A stretch of 33,549 nt of DNA from an uncultured Acetatifactor sp. (GTDB taxonomy: Bacteria; Bacillota; Clostridia; Lachnospirales; Lachnospiraceae): contig CANPYT010000020.1 in assembly GCA_947588705.1 (NCBI GenBank), positions 1-33,549 on the forward strand. Reading direction: 5' to 3'. The position numbers were made by a program, and so were the translations under genes. The notes below the pieces were generated by a model. The model did not search any database. It had not been told where the DNA came from and was given only the letters and a program-made list of their open reading frames with translations. Below are positions 25,534 through 32,328 of the stretch, piece by piece. Each line of letters begins with the position of its first letter. Position 1 is the stretch's first letter.

Positions 25534-25719
25534 CTAATCCGCAAAAATTTCCTTTCTATACAATTTTACAAGATTTTTTATCTCTTGTCTACTTTCTTTT
25601 ACAATTATTTTTTTCCCTGTGGTAAGAGTGATCACTGTGTCCGGCGTCTCCTCCACCACCTCGAAAAGCTGGGGATTCACAAGGATCTTCACGCCGTTTA
25701 TCTTCGTCACTTCGATCAT
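25534..25719 (-). CDS. swrD: FlbD/SwrD family flagellar protein
   Basis: 61 residues, a complete member of the small FlbD (SwrD/YlzI) family. The hallmark start MIEVTKINGVKILVNPQLFE and the middle ETPDTVITLTTGKKIIVKES are well matched. In B. subtilis SwrD raises motor torque for swarming. Here it lies between flgE and motA, so adjacency to the stator genes fits that role. It is cytoplasmic with no membrane segment. A long 226-nt spacer separates it from flgE upstream. Confidence 0.95.
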   Translation of the reverse strand: MIEVTKINGVKILVNPQLFEVVEETPDTVITLTTGKKIIVKESRQEIKNLVKLYRKEIFAD

Positions 25720-25770
25720 ACAGCACCTCTGCCGCTATGTATTTCTCCCGCCGCTGTTCCCACACAAGAC

Positions 25771-25795
25771 AGGGGAACGGAAAACCCGCTCCCCT
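25771..25795. promoter_or_regulatory. Stem-loop ahead of swrD
   Basis: AGGGGAACGG and CCGCTCCCCT form a 10-bp stem (one G-U or A-C position depending on strand) around a five-base loop. In the direction of transcription (minus) it is followed by GTCTTGTG, a poor U tract, so it is more likely an mRNA-stability or partial attenuation structure than a true terminator. Confidence 0.45.
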
Positions 25796-25880
25796 ATTGT
25801 TTTACCATATATATTGTCTTATTGCAAGAAAAAACTGAAAATTGGAGTTGTTAAATCGTGACAATCCGGCCCGCGCCATC

Positions 25881-25935
25881 CGCAAAGCCGCGCTGCCGCG
25901 CCCTCCGGCGCCGTGCGCCTGCCTTTGCTCATAAA
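25881..25935. repeat. Dispersed intergenic repeat, copy 2
   Basis: Aligns with copy 1 at 71-124: seven substitutions and one inserted base over 55 positions. It begins about 10 bases past the flgE stop codon in the spacer before swrD. The outer arms are less complementary than in copy 1 because of a CG for TT change. The two copies keep the same orientation relative to the upstream gene, each following a gene end. Confidence 0.6.
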
Positions 25936-25945
25936 CTACCCCGGA

Positions 25946-27625
25946 TTAACGCTTCAGATTGGTAAGTTCCTCCAAAAGCGTGTCGGATACAGTGATGATA
26001 CGGCTGTTCGCCTGGAATCCACGCTGGGTCGTGATCATCTCTGTGAACTCGGAAGAGAGATCCACGTTGCTCATCTCCAGCTGGCCGCTGGTCATGGAGC
26101 CGCCGTTTGCGGTGATGTCCACGCCAACCCCGTCGAACTCGCCGGAGTTTAAGGTTGCGGCATACAGGTTATCGCCCTGCTTTTCCAGGCCCGCCGCGTT
26201 GGCAAAGGAAGCCGTGGCGATCTGGCCCAGGAGCTTTGTCATGCCGTTGTCATAGCTGGCGTAGATCCTTCCGTCCGTCTGGATGGAGACGCCGATCATA
26301 TCGCCCAGGCGGCGCCCCGCGCCCTCTCCGAGGCGGTCGGCATCGTTGCTGCCGGTGATGGCGCTGACCGTGGATGTTCCCTTGTTTCCGTAAATAGTGA
26401 TCTCGGAAAGGTCAATGGTAATATCGGAGAAGTTCCCCCCCAGCTGTGACAGGTTTAAGGTCACATCCGTGTTGGTGGGGTTCCCGTCGATGCCGTCAAA
26501 GATACCGCTGTCGCCGTTGAATCTCACGGTATTGCCGTTATACGCCCGCCCCACCGTCTGGAAAGTGGGATCGTCGTCAGTCGTCCAGTTCGGCAGTTCC
26601 GCCAGATGGTTCCGGATGGACATCCCTTCATCCAGGGTGCCCGGGTTATCCGGCGTCGCCGAATACAGCAGATTCAGGAACTCCTCCGTGGCGCCCTCAT
26701 AGCCGTAAGCCGCGGCAAGGGCGTCCTTCTCTTCATCGGTAGCCGCGGTGACGTCTGCGACAACCACAGTGCCGTCGCTCTTCTGCAGTTGGTTTCCAAC
26801 CCACTTGTAACCCACATTGTCAAAATACACCACGCCGTTTTTCGCCTGGGTACGGCTTCCGCCAAGCAGTTCGCTCAGCGACTCTAAGTCGGAGCCCTCC
26901 GGGATCTCCACCTCGTCGCCGTTGGAATCCAGGATCTTTTCCAGCTCAAGGCTGAACTCGTTTTCATCGTCCGACTGCCGGAACACAAACCTTGCGGTAT
27001 ACTCATAGCCCAGCGCGTCAAAGAAGTTCATGTTCACCACTTTCCCGTTTTTGCTGGTCACATCGGTGTCATCCCGGTCCAGGATCCCGGTCATATAAGC
27101 CTCCGAGGTAGCCTCGGGAGGATAGGTCATATTTGCCGTGTTCATGATCCGCAGGGCGGTCACGGTATCCTGGCGGATATCGCCGGTCTCCGGGTCTACC
27201 TGCCATCCCATGACATTATAGCCGGTACTGGTCATGGCCAGGTTCCCGGCGCTGTCCACGTAGAAGGAGCCGTCTCGCGTAAAGACGTTCTGGACGCCGT
27301 TGTTTACCACGAAGAAATTCTCGCCGCTGATCATCAGGTCGAAGGGATTTCCGGTGGACTGTGCGGAGCCCTGCCCGGTAATGTTGATGTTGATGGCGCC
27401 GGACTTTACGCCGAGACCGATCTGCCTGGCGTTGATACCGCCCCGGCCGGTGGCGGCGTTAGGGCCGCTGGCCTTCTGGGTAGTCTGGCTCATCAGGTCG
27501 CTGAACACGATAGAGCTGGATTTAAACGCCGTGGTGTTCACGTTGGCGATGTTGTTGCCGATTACGTCCATCTTGGTCTGGTGGGTCTTCAGTCCTGCCA
27601 CACCAGAGTAAAGTGATCTCATCAT
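25946..27625 (-). CDS. flgE: Flagellar hook protein FlgE
   Basis: 559 residues. FlgE forms the hook, the universal joint between rod and filament. The N-terminus (MMRSLYSGVAGLKTHQTKMD, then GNNIANVNTTAFKSS) and C-terminus (SEFTEMITTQRGFQANSRII) are the paired coiled-coil ends of rod/hook proteins. The middle is an exposed variable region, larger than in B. subtilis FlgE (264) and nearer to enlarged hook proteins. AAGGAGG lies ten bases before the first ATG. Its length is set by FliK, and FlgD caps it; both are in the same block. Confidence 0.96.
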   Translation of the reverse strand: MMRSLYSGVAGLKTHQTKMDVIGNNIANVNTTAFKSSSIVFSDLMSQTTQKASGPNAATGRGGINARQIGLGVKSGAININITGQGSAQSTGNPFDLMISGENFFVVNNGVQNVFTRDGSFYVDSAGNLAMTSTGYNVMGWQVDPETGDIRQDTVTALRIMNTANMTYPPEATSEAYMTGILDRDDTDVTSKNGKVVNMNFFDALGYEYTARFVFRQSDDENEFSLELEKILDSNGDEVEIPEGSDLESLSELLGGSRTQAKNGVVYFDNVGYKWVGNQLQKSDGTVVVADVTAATDEEKDALAAAYGYEGATEEFLNLLYSATPDNPGTLDEGMSIRNHLAELPNWTTDDDPTFQTVGRAYNGNTVRFNGDSGIFDGIDGNPTNTDVTLNLSQLGGNFSDITIDLSEITIYGNKGTSTVSAITGSNDADRLGEGAGRRLGDMIGVSIQTDGRIYASYDNGMTKLLGQIATASFANAAGLEKQGDNLYAATLNSGEFDGVGVDITANGGSMTSGQLEMSNVDLSSEFTEMITTQRGFQANSRIITVSDTLLEELTNLKR

Positions 27626-27662
27626 AGTGCTTGTTCCTCCTTATGGGAACGGAGCGGAAGCT

Positions 27663-27686
27663 GCCTCTCTCTGTCAGTCGAGAGGC
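27663..27686. promoter_or_regulatory. Hairpin in the flgE 5' spacer
   Basis: GCCTCTC and GAGAGGC form a 7-bp stem with a 10-base loop, about 40 nt before the flgE start. No U tract follows, so it is not a terminator. It may protect or separate the flgE part of the transcript. Support is the symmetry alone. Confidence 0.35.
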
Positions 27687-27709
27687 CAAAACCCCCTTGT
27701 CAGGTCCGG

Positions 27710-28111
27710 TTACATGATGACCGCTCCGTTTATGTTTGTAAATACGTTTTCCGTTGTCTCCGTTCGATCCATCGCCGTGACTACCGTCTGGCTCGGCACA
27801 TTTACGATAAATGCCAGCTGGTCCACCAGCACCAGCGACTCCCGGATGCCTTTCTGTTCCGCCTTCTTTGCCCCGGCGTTCAGCCGCATCAGCTGGCTGT
27901 CACTGAGTTCGATCCTCCGGTCACTCAGACGGCCCAGCGCGTGTTTGGAAAATTTTACATTTCCCTCTGTCTCCCGGGCTTCTGTCTGCTCTAAGATCTG
28001 CCGGAACGAAATCCCGTCCGCCGTTTTCTGTGCCTCGGCCTTTCCGCTTCCTGTCAGGTATCGGCCGGTCAGCTGTTCGATGGAGAGGTATCCCTTGTTC
28101 TGAACATCCAT
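27710..28111 (-). CDS. TIGR02530-type flagellar operon protein
   Basis: 133 residues. It matches the small conserved protein usually found between flgD and flgE (TIGR02530, flagellar operon protein of unknown role). Typical features are FSKHALGRLSDRRIELSDSQ, where the family is nearly invariant, and LVLVDQLAFIVNVPSQTVVT near the end. The start at 28111 (MDVQNKGYL) is preferred over an upstream Arg-rich extension, which overlaps flgD, because GGGAGG and GAGGAAA lie just before. It is cytoplasmic, with no signal peptide. Some authors suggest a hook-assembly role; that is not shown by this sequence. Confidence 0.9.
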   Translation of the reverse strand: MDVQNKGYLSIEQLTGRYLTGSGKAEAQKTADGISFRQILEQTEARETEGNVKFSKHALGRLSDRRIELSDSQLMRLNAGAKKAEQKGIRESLVLVDQLAFIVNVPSQTVVTAMDRTETTENVFTNINGAVIM

Positions 28112-28127
28112 TTTCCTCAAACCTCCC

Positions 28128-28919
28128 TTATGGGTTTCCGGCATCCTCCGTGCTGCCGTCCGTCTCTGTGTCCGGATCCGTTCCTCCGGCCTCTGTAGTT
28201 CCGCCGACTTCGCCGGCCTCACCGTCCTCGCCTTCCGTTTCGTCCGTCTCCGGCAGCGGGTCGCCGTTCTCGTCCAGTCCGGCGTTGTGGTAAACCTCTT
28301 TCAGCTTCTCCAGATACTTCTCGTATCTCTCCACGTTTTCCTTTGCCACAAAGCCCTTCTGGTAATCGTCCATGCCCTCGTAGAGTTCTCTCAGCTCCTC
28401 GATGGCCTCCGCGTCCGTCATGTCAACGCCGTTGATTCCGGGCAGCTTGTTCAGCTTGATGTCAAAGCTTTCGGCTTTCTTGTATGCCTCCATGTAAGTC
28501 CTGTCTACCACAGTATCCAGATCGTCCAGGGAATACAGGGACTCGTCGATGGAAAGGTACGCCTTTCCGTTCTCATATACCACATAATCCACCTGGCCGT
28601 ACACATACTGGGTGTCTCCCGTGGAAGTGGTCGTCTTGATATAAACTTCCTCGCCCACCAGGGACGCCGCTCTCTGAAGCTCCATGGTTCCCGCCATGTT
28701 CTGCATCTGCTCTACCTGTGAGAACTGTGCATACTGGGAAATGTACTCGGTGTTGGAAGTAGGTTCCAGGGGATCCTGGTACTGCATCTGCGCCACCAGG
28801 AGCTGAAGGAACGCGTCCTTGTCCATGCCGTCGTTGCTCGCTTTGGAAGTATTTTTCAGGGAGCTCTGTGACTGGGTCTCGACGATCTTGCCGTCTTCTA
28901 CCGGTGCCATTATAGCCAT
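28128..28919 (-). CDS. flgD: Hook cap / hook assembly protein FlgD with extra C-terminal module
   Basis: 263 residues. The N-terminal FlgD domain is clear (GMDKDAFLQLLVAQMQYQDP then LEPTSNTEYISQYAQFSQVE), and it caps the growing hook. The part around residues 85-135 fits a short beta region. Residues about 145-210 resemble a helical repeat of large surface proteins (LP-GINGVDMTDAE, then ELYEGMDDYQKGFV), which is not part of normal FlgD. Residues 211-263 are a Glu/Asp/Gly/Thr-rich tail. B. subtilis FlgD is only about 140 residues. The start at 28919 (MAIMAPVED) has GGAG at seven bases; an ATG two codons earlier has none. The next gene follows by 16 nt. Confidence 0.93.
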   Translation of the reverse strand: MAIMAPVEDGKIVETQSQSSLKNTSKASNDGMDKDAFLQLLVAQMQYQDPLEPTSNTEYISQYAQFSQVEQMQNMAGTMELQRAASLVGEEVYIKTTTSTGDTQYVYGQVDYVVYENGKAYLSIDESLYSLDDLDTVVDRTYMEAYKKAESFDIKLNKLPGINGVDMTDAEAIEELRELYEGMDDYQKGFVAKENVERYEKYLEKLKEVYHNAGLDENGDPLPETDETEGEDGEAGEVGGTTEAGGTDPDTETDGSTEDAGNP

Positions 28920-29229
28920 ACGCATTCTCCTTTCTGTTTTTGTTTTTGTGTGTTTGTTCTTGTATTTGTTCTTGTGTTTGTGTTTCTGTGTTTGTGTTTT
29001 TGTGTTTCTTTTTTCTGTTTGCTGTTCTTATTACTTTTTTCTTTTCATTTCCGGCCGTTGTCGCCAGCAGCTATGCGTCGCTGTTGTTCTGCCGCTGTTG
29101 TCCCGCCGCGGTTTTCAGTTCCCGGGCCTCGCCACTGTCCGCTGCGTTTCGCCGTCATATGCCGTTTCCTGCGCTACGCTGCGGTTTGTTCTTCGGTTTC
29201 CCGGGGTACGCCGGGCTTGCGGGGGATCC
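28920..29229. other. 310-nt spacer between fliK and flgD with A/C-rich leader
   Basis: No supportable gene. The part next to flgD (about 28931-29048) is, in the mRNA sense, an A/C-rich and almost U-free tract of short ACA, AAC and AAA runs ending in the AAAGGAGA ribosome site. The rest (about 29049-29229) is GC-rich, with no terminator or promoter that I can support. A 37-codon frame (29045-29158) is present but has low support. Confidence 0.7.
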
Positions 29230-30744
29230 TTACGCGGTATAGTCTACCTGGCTGCCGCTGGCCGCCAGCAGATCCGCCGCCAGTTCCTCTCTCTCCCCCG
29301 GTTCCTCTACATCCACGGGATCCATGGGAGCGATCCTTCTGGCCCTGGCCCTCTTTGCCGTCTGTTCCTGTCCGCTGTTCTGTCCTCTGCCCTGGTCCAG
29401 ATTCCTCTCAAAAGCGTGGGACTGGACAGTGACCTCGATGGCCTCCACCTTGACGCCCTGCTGCTCAAAGCTCTCTTTCAGCTGGATCATCTGGCTTTCC
29501 AGCGCCGCCTTGACCGCCTCATTCTGCGTGATGAAGTTGGCCGTCACCATGCCGCCCCTGGAAGATAACTGGATGTGAAGGGTCCCAAGGCTTTCCGGAT
29601 GAAGCTGCATCTCCAGCTGGGATGTTTCCGGCCTCACCTGGATCCTCATGTAATCCATGATCTGGCGCATGATGTCCTGCGTGTCCGTACTCCAGGCCGT
29701 GGAAGCTTCCGTCTGCTGTACCTGTGCCGAAAACGAAGTCTGGACCGGATCGGCCCTGAAGCTCTGCGCCAGAACCTGCCTGTCTCCTCTCTCGTCCGGC
29801 TGGCTCTCTCTCCCGCCATCCTCTCTCTCAGACGTTTCTTCCTCCCGGGCCGGCTGTGCGCCGTCCGGCTGGGTTTCCTCCGCCTGGGCCTTTTCCGGCT
29901 GGGTTCTGTCCTCCGTCTGCCGAATGGGTTCCGATTCCCGGAAAGGCGTTTTTTCTTCCCCCGCCTTGACCAGTTCTTCCTCCGATCCCGCCTGGGGAAT
30001 GATCTGGATCTTTGGGGCCGTCTCCCGGGCCAGCGGCTCCGAAGTCTCGGCTTCCTCCGCTTCTTCCGGCTCCGCGTGGATCTCCTCCTCCGTGGGAACA
30101 GCCTCCTGGGCCTCCAGCACCGTCCGAAGCTGCTCTGGGCTGACCTTTAGGGTTTTACTGGCATCCTGGATCAGCGTTTCCCGGCTGTCCATCAGCTGCT
30201 GATAACTCTCATAGAGTTCCGCGTCCGTGACCAGCGCGCTGGGATCCGCCGCGCCGCCAAGCTGCAGGATCAAATCTCCCAGGCTGGCTTTGTCCAGCAC
30301 ATCCAGCGGTTCCATGCCCAGTTCCTGCATAGCTCCCTCCAGCTCCTGAAGGGTGATGCCAAAGGTGTCGGCGATCTGCCGCATCAGATCCATGGCCGCG
30401 TTTCCCAAGACCTCCAGGATCTCCTCCGGCACTTCAACGTCATCCCCGGCGGACATCCCTGGCGGCAGATCTTCCCTTTCCGCCGGTTTCTCCTCGGAGA
30501 CACGCACTCTGTTGGCGTTTCTGGCCCTCAGGGAATCTCCCGGCACTTTTCCCACAGCTTTTTCCGCTTTTCCCGGCTGGTCCGGCCTGGCCGTATCCGT
30601 GGGGCTGTCGGCGCTTTCCCTGCCTGTCTGGCCCTTGAACACCGCATGAAATTCCCCGCTGCCCGCCGCCTTTACGCTGCTGTCCGCTCCTCTGGTAAGA
30701 TTGCCCAGGATAGAGCCCACATCCTTTACAGGTGTACTTGTCAT
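29230..30744 (-). CDS. fliK: Hook-length control protein FliK
   Basis: 504 residues. The C-terminal FliK domain is recognisable at about residues 370-470 (TSQLEMQLHPESLGTLHIQL, then FITQNEAVKAALESQMIQLK). It interacts with FlhB to switch export. The preceding 350 residues are the flexible ruler: Glu, Gln, Pro and Ser rich, with no signal peptide, and run in a helical-plus-disordered pattern. The start at 30744 was chosen since AAAGGAGG precedes it and an ATG nine codons earlier does not. It follows the MotE-like gene after a 215-nt spacer with short repeats. It is larger than B. subtilis FliK. Confidence 0.93.
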   Translation of the reverse strand: MTSTPVKDVGSILGNLTRGADSSVKAAGSGEFHAVFKGQTGRESADSPTDTARPDQPGKAEKAVGKVPGDSLRARNANRVRVSEEKPAEREDLPPGMSAGDDVEVPEEILEVLGNAAMDLMRQIADTFGITLQELEGAMQELGMEPLDVLDKASLGDLILQLGGAADPSALVTDAELYESYQQLMDSRETLIQDASKTLKVSPEQLRTVLEAQEAVPTEEEIHAEPEEAEEAETSEPLARETAPKIQIIPQAGSEEELVKAGEEKTPFRESEPIRQTEDRTQPEKAQAEETQPDGAQPAREEETSEREDGGRESQPDERGDRQVLAQSFRADPVQTSFSAQVQQTEASTAWSTDTQDIMRQIMDYMRIQVRPETSQLEMQLHPESLGTLHIQLSSRGGMVTANFITQNEAVKAALESQMIQLKESFEQQGVKVEAIEVTVQSHAFERNLDQGRGQNSGQEQTAKRARARRIAPMDPVDVEEPGEREELAADLLAASGSQVDYTA

Positions 30745-30959
30745 TTCTGACCTCCTTTCTTCTGTTTTCAATGTACTTAGAACTTATATAGAAAAACTCT
30801 CCGAAGAGGCTCCCGGGGCCATCCGGCCATTTTTCCGTCCGGCTTTCCGTCTGTCCGGCCTTCCTTCCATCCGGCTTTCCGTCCGGCTTTCCTTCCGCCC
30901 TGTCTCCTCTCCCTTGAAGTTTCTCTCCATATCTTATTTCGGCCCGAAACCCCTTCTTC
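30745..30959. other. 215-nt spacer between motE-like gene and fliK
   Basis: Contains a tandem array of short GGAAAGCCGGAC-like units on the minus strand (30821-30902). Beyond it lies an AT-rich part with TTTTTCTATATAAG near 30785-30800. A small CTCT/AGAG hairpin followed by TTTTT is seen near 30793-30808, too short to call a terminator. No gene or convincing promoter. Confidence 0.6.
30821..30902. repeat. Tandem short repeat (GGAAAGCCGGAC type)
   Basis: On the minus strand about five imperfect copies of a 12-14 base unit (GGAAAGCCGGAC, GGAAAGCCGGAT, GGAAGGCCGGAC, GGAAAGCCGGAC, then a degenerate one) follow one another. It lies outside any gene. The unit is GC-rich and G/A biased, so slippage is possible. 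Confidence 0.7.
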
Positions 30960-31820
30960 TTAAGAGTCCGGGTCCATGATCGCCGCAATTTTTGCGGCAA
31001 ATTCGGCATCCATCTCGTCCATGATGGCGCCTCTCTCCTCGGTGCCCAGCGCCTCCAGGATCCTTGCCACATCGTTCAGGTCCGTCATTTTCTCAAAAAC
31101 CGCCGCAACGTTCTTTGGATCCATCTCGGCAAAGGTGTTGGCATATTCCTGAAATTCCTTGCTTTCCTCCAGCTGCACCACCACCTGCCGGTAGAGGGAC
31201 TCCGCCGTCTGAGGATTCATCTCCTCATACCACTTCCGGTATTCCTCGGCTCCGGGGCCTTTCTCGGAATACACTACCTCCTCGTAAAACTGGTTCTGTA
31301 TCCTCTGAAATTCCACCTGGGCGGACTCAAACTCCTTCAGCCTCGTCACTTCCGCCCGCAGGGTCTCAAGATCCTCATCCTTGGCGTTAGAGGCGTTCTG
31401 GAGCCGTTCCACCTCCAGCTCAAGCTCCTTGATATAATCTACCGCTTCCGGCAGGCTGGAATACCCGCCATAGCTGTCCGGGTCGTTGGTCTCCGTCACC
31501 GCCGTGCCGGGCAGGATCTTATTCAGCACCGGCACATCCCGCAGCATGGGCGCCAGGACGGAGCTCCCAAAGCCGCCGATGTCCAGCTTGATGATCACGC
31601 AGATCACGGCCAGCCACAAAAGGATGATAAACGTGGTAGCCGCAAAGGTCACAAGGCCGTTCCCCTCTTCCTCGCCGAGGGCTTCCTCCTGCTTTGCCAG
31701 CTCTTTCGCCCGGCGCTTTACCTCCCGGCGCTGGTCCTTCTGGTCCTTTTTCAGCTGTTTCTTTTCATTCTGTATTCTGTTTTTCTCTACCTGTGCCTCA
31801 GGAGTCAGTTCCCTTGCCAT
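30960..31820 (-). CDS. MotE/YlxF-like flagellar membrane protein
   Basis: 286 residues. Topology: a very basic, helical cytoplasmic N-terminus (about 1-52), one membrane helix (about 55-78, FAATTFIILLWLAVICVIIK), an extracytoplasmic coiled coil (about 125-165), and a C-terminal MgtE-N/FliG-like domain (about 205-285, FAEMDPKNVAAVFEKMTD). This matches MotE/YlxF proteins, which sit between fliJ and fliK in many fla operons; MotE was described as a periplasmic partner of MotC in alpha-proteobacteria, YlxF as poorly known in Bacillus. Exact role is uncertain here. GAGAGGA lies before the ATG. Confidence 0.9.
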   Translation of the reverse strand: MARELTPEAQVEKNRIQNEKKQLKKDQKDQRREVKRRAKELAKQEEALGEEEGNGLVTFAATTFIILLWLAVICVIIKLDIGGFGSSVLAPMLRDVPVLNKILPGTAVTETNDPDSYGGYSSLPEAVDYIKELELEVERLQNASNAKDEDLETLRAEVTRLKEFESAQVEFQRIQNQFYEEVVYSEKGPGAEEYRKWYEEMNPQTAESLYRQVVVQLEESKEFQEYANTFAEMDPKNVAAVFEKMTDLNDVARILEALGTEERGAIMDEMDAEFAAKIAAIMDPDS

Positions 31821-31841
31821 AGCATCCTCTCATTCCGCCGT

Positions 31842-32315
31842 TCAAACGGGCATCTTGTCTTTGTTGCTCTCGCTCCTGCGCTTTCCGTAGACATAGCTCG
31901 TCAACTCGTCTACTTCCTTGCCCTCCCGGCGGTTCTCGTCCGCCAGGAACTGTTGAAAGGCTTTTTCCTTCAGATTTTCGTGGGTCTTGCGCTCCTGCAT
32001 CACTTCCGTGAGGCGCTGCCTTGCCTGTTCCAGGACACGTTCCGCCGCTGCCACCCTCTCCCGCTGGTCGTCGATAAAGCCTTCCATGGTCTTGACCGCC
32101 GCCCGGTTTTCCTCGATCTCCCGGAGCTTCAGCTCACCCGAAAGCAGCTCCTCCACTCTGGCCGCGTACCCGGCCTTCCGCCTGCGCAGCTGCTCCAGCG
32201 CCTCCTCCTCCCGGTCCAGGGCTGCCCGGGCCGCGGAGAATTCCTGCTTAGCCTGGATCTCCATCTTTAACTTGATATTCAGGATACTCTGCATGGAGTA
32301 CCGAAACCGTGCCAT
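31842..32315 (-). CDS. fliJ: Flagellar export chaperone FliJ
   Basis: 157 residues, entirely helical coiled coil (about residues 8-130) as expected. FliJ is the stalk-like partner of FliI ATPase and transfers export chaperones. The start MARFRYSMQSILNIKLKMEI is typical. AGGAG lies just before the ATG, and it starts 13 nt after the fliI stop. The C-terminal end is charged. It is confirmed by place directly after fliI, since coiled coils alone are weak evidence. Confidence 0.93.
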   Translation of the reverse strand: MARFRYSMQSILNIKLKMEIQAKQEFSAARAALDREEEALEQLRRRKAGYAARVEELLSGELKLREIEENRAAVKTMEGFIDDQRERVAAAERVLEQARQRLTEVMQERKTHENLKEKAFQQFLADENRREGKEVDELTSYVYGKRRSESNKDKMPV

Positions 32316-32328
32316 TGAAAATCACTCC

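Larger units (their letters stand above)
25720..25945. other. Non-coding spacer between flgE and swrD
   Basis: 226 nt without a supportable gene. Next to the flgE stop is repeat copy 2 (25881-25935). Then comes an AT-rich stretch (about 25796-25860), then a 10-bp hairpin (25771-25795) and a G/A-rich ribosome site region for swrD. On the minus strand TTGCAA, 17 nt and TAAAAC (within about 25803-25831) resemble a weak sigma-A promoter, 4 of 6 at each box, which would give swrD-motAB some independent expression. I rate this as suggestive only. Confidence 0.5.

Noticed and set aside
25771..25795. Hairpin before swrD as a transcription terminator
   Set aside because: The stem is good, but on the transcribed strand it is followed by GTCTTGTG rather than a U run, and the operon order continues beyond it.
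29045..29158. A 37-codon frame on the minus strand in the fliK-flgD spacer
   Set aside because: AGGAAA stands at a usable distance, but the peptide is Gly/Arg/Gln/Thr-rich without features, and the region has no codon signal. Not supported as a gene.
30745..30959. Continuation of a coding frame through the GGAAAGCCGGAC repeats (reads GKPDGKPDGRK-like)
   Set aside because: The frame overlaps the end of the motE-like gene and the start of fliK in the wrong register and has no start site; the MotE-like domain already ends normally at 30960.
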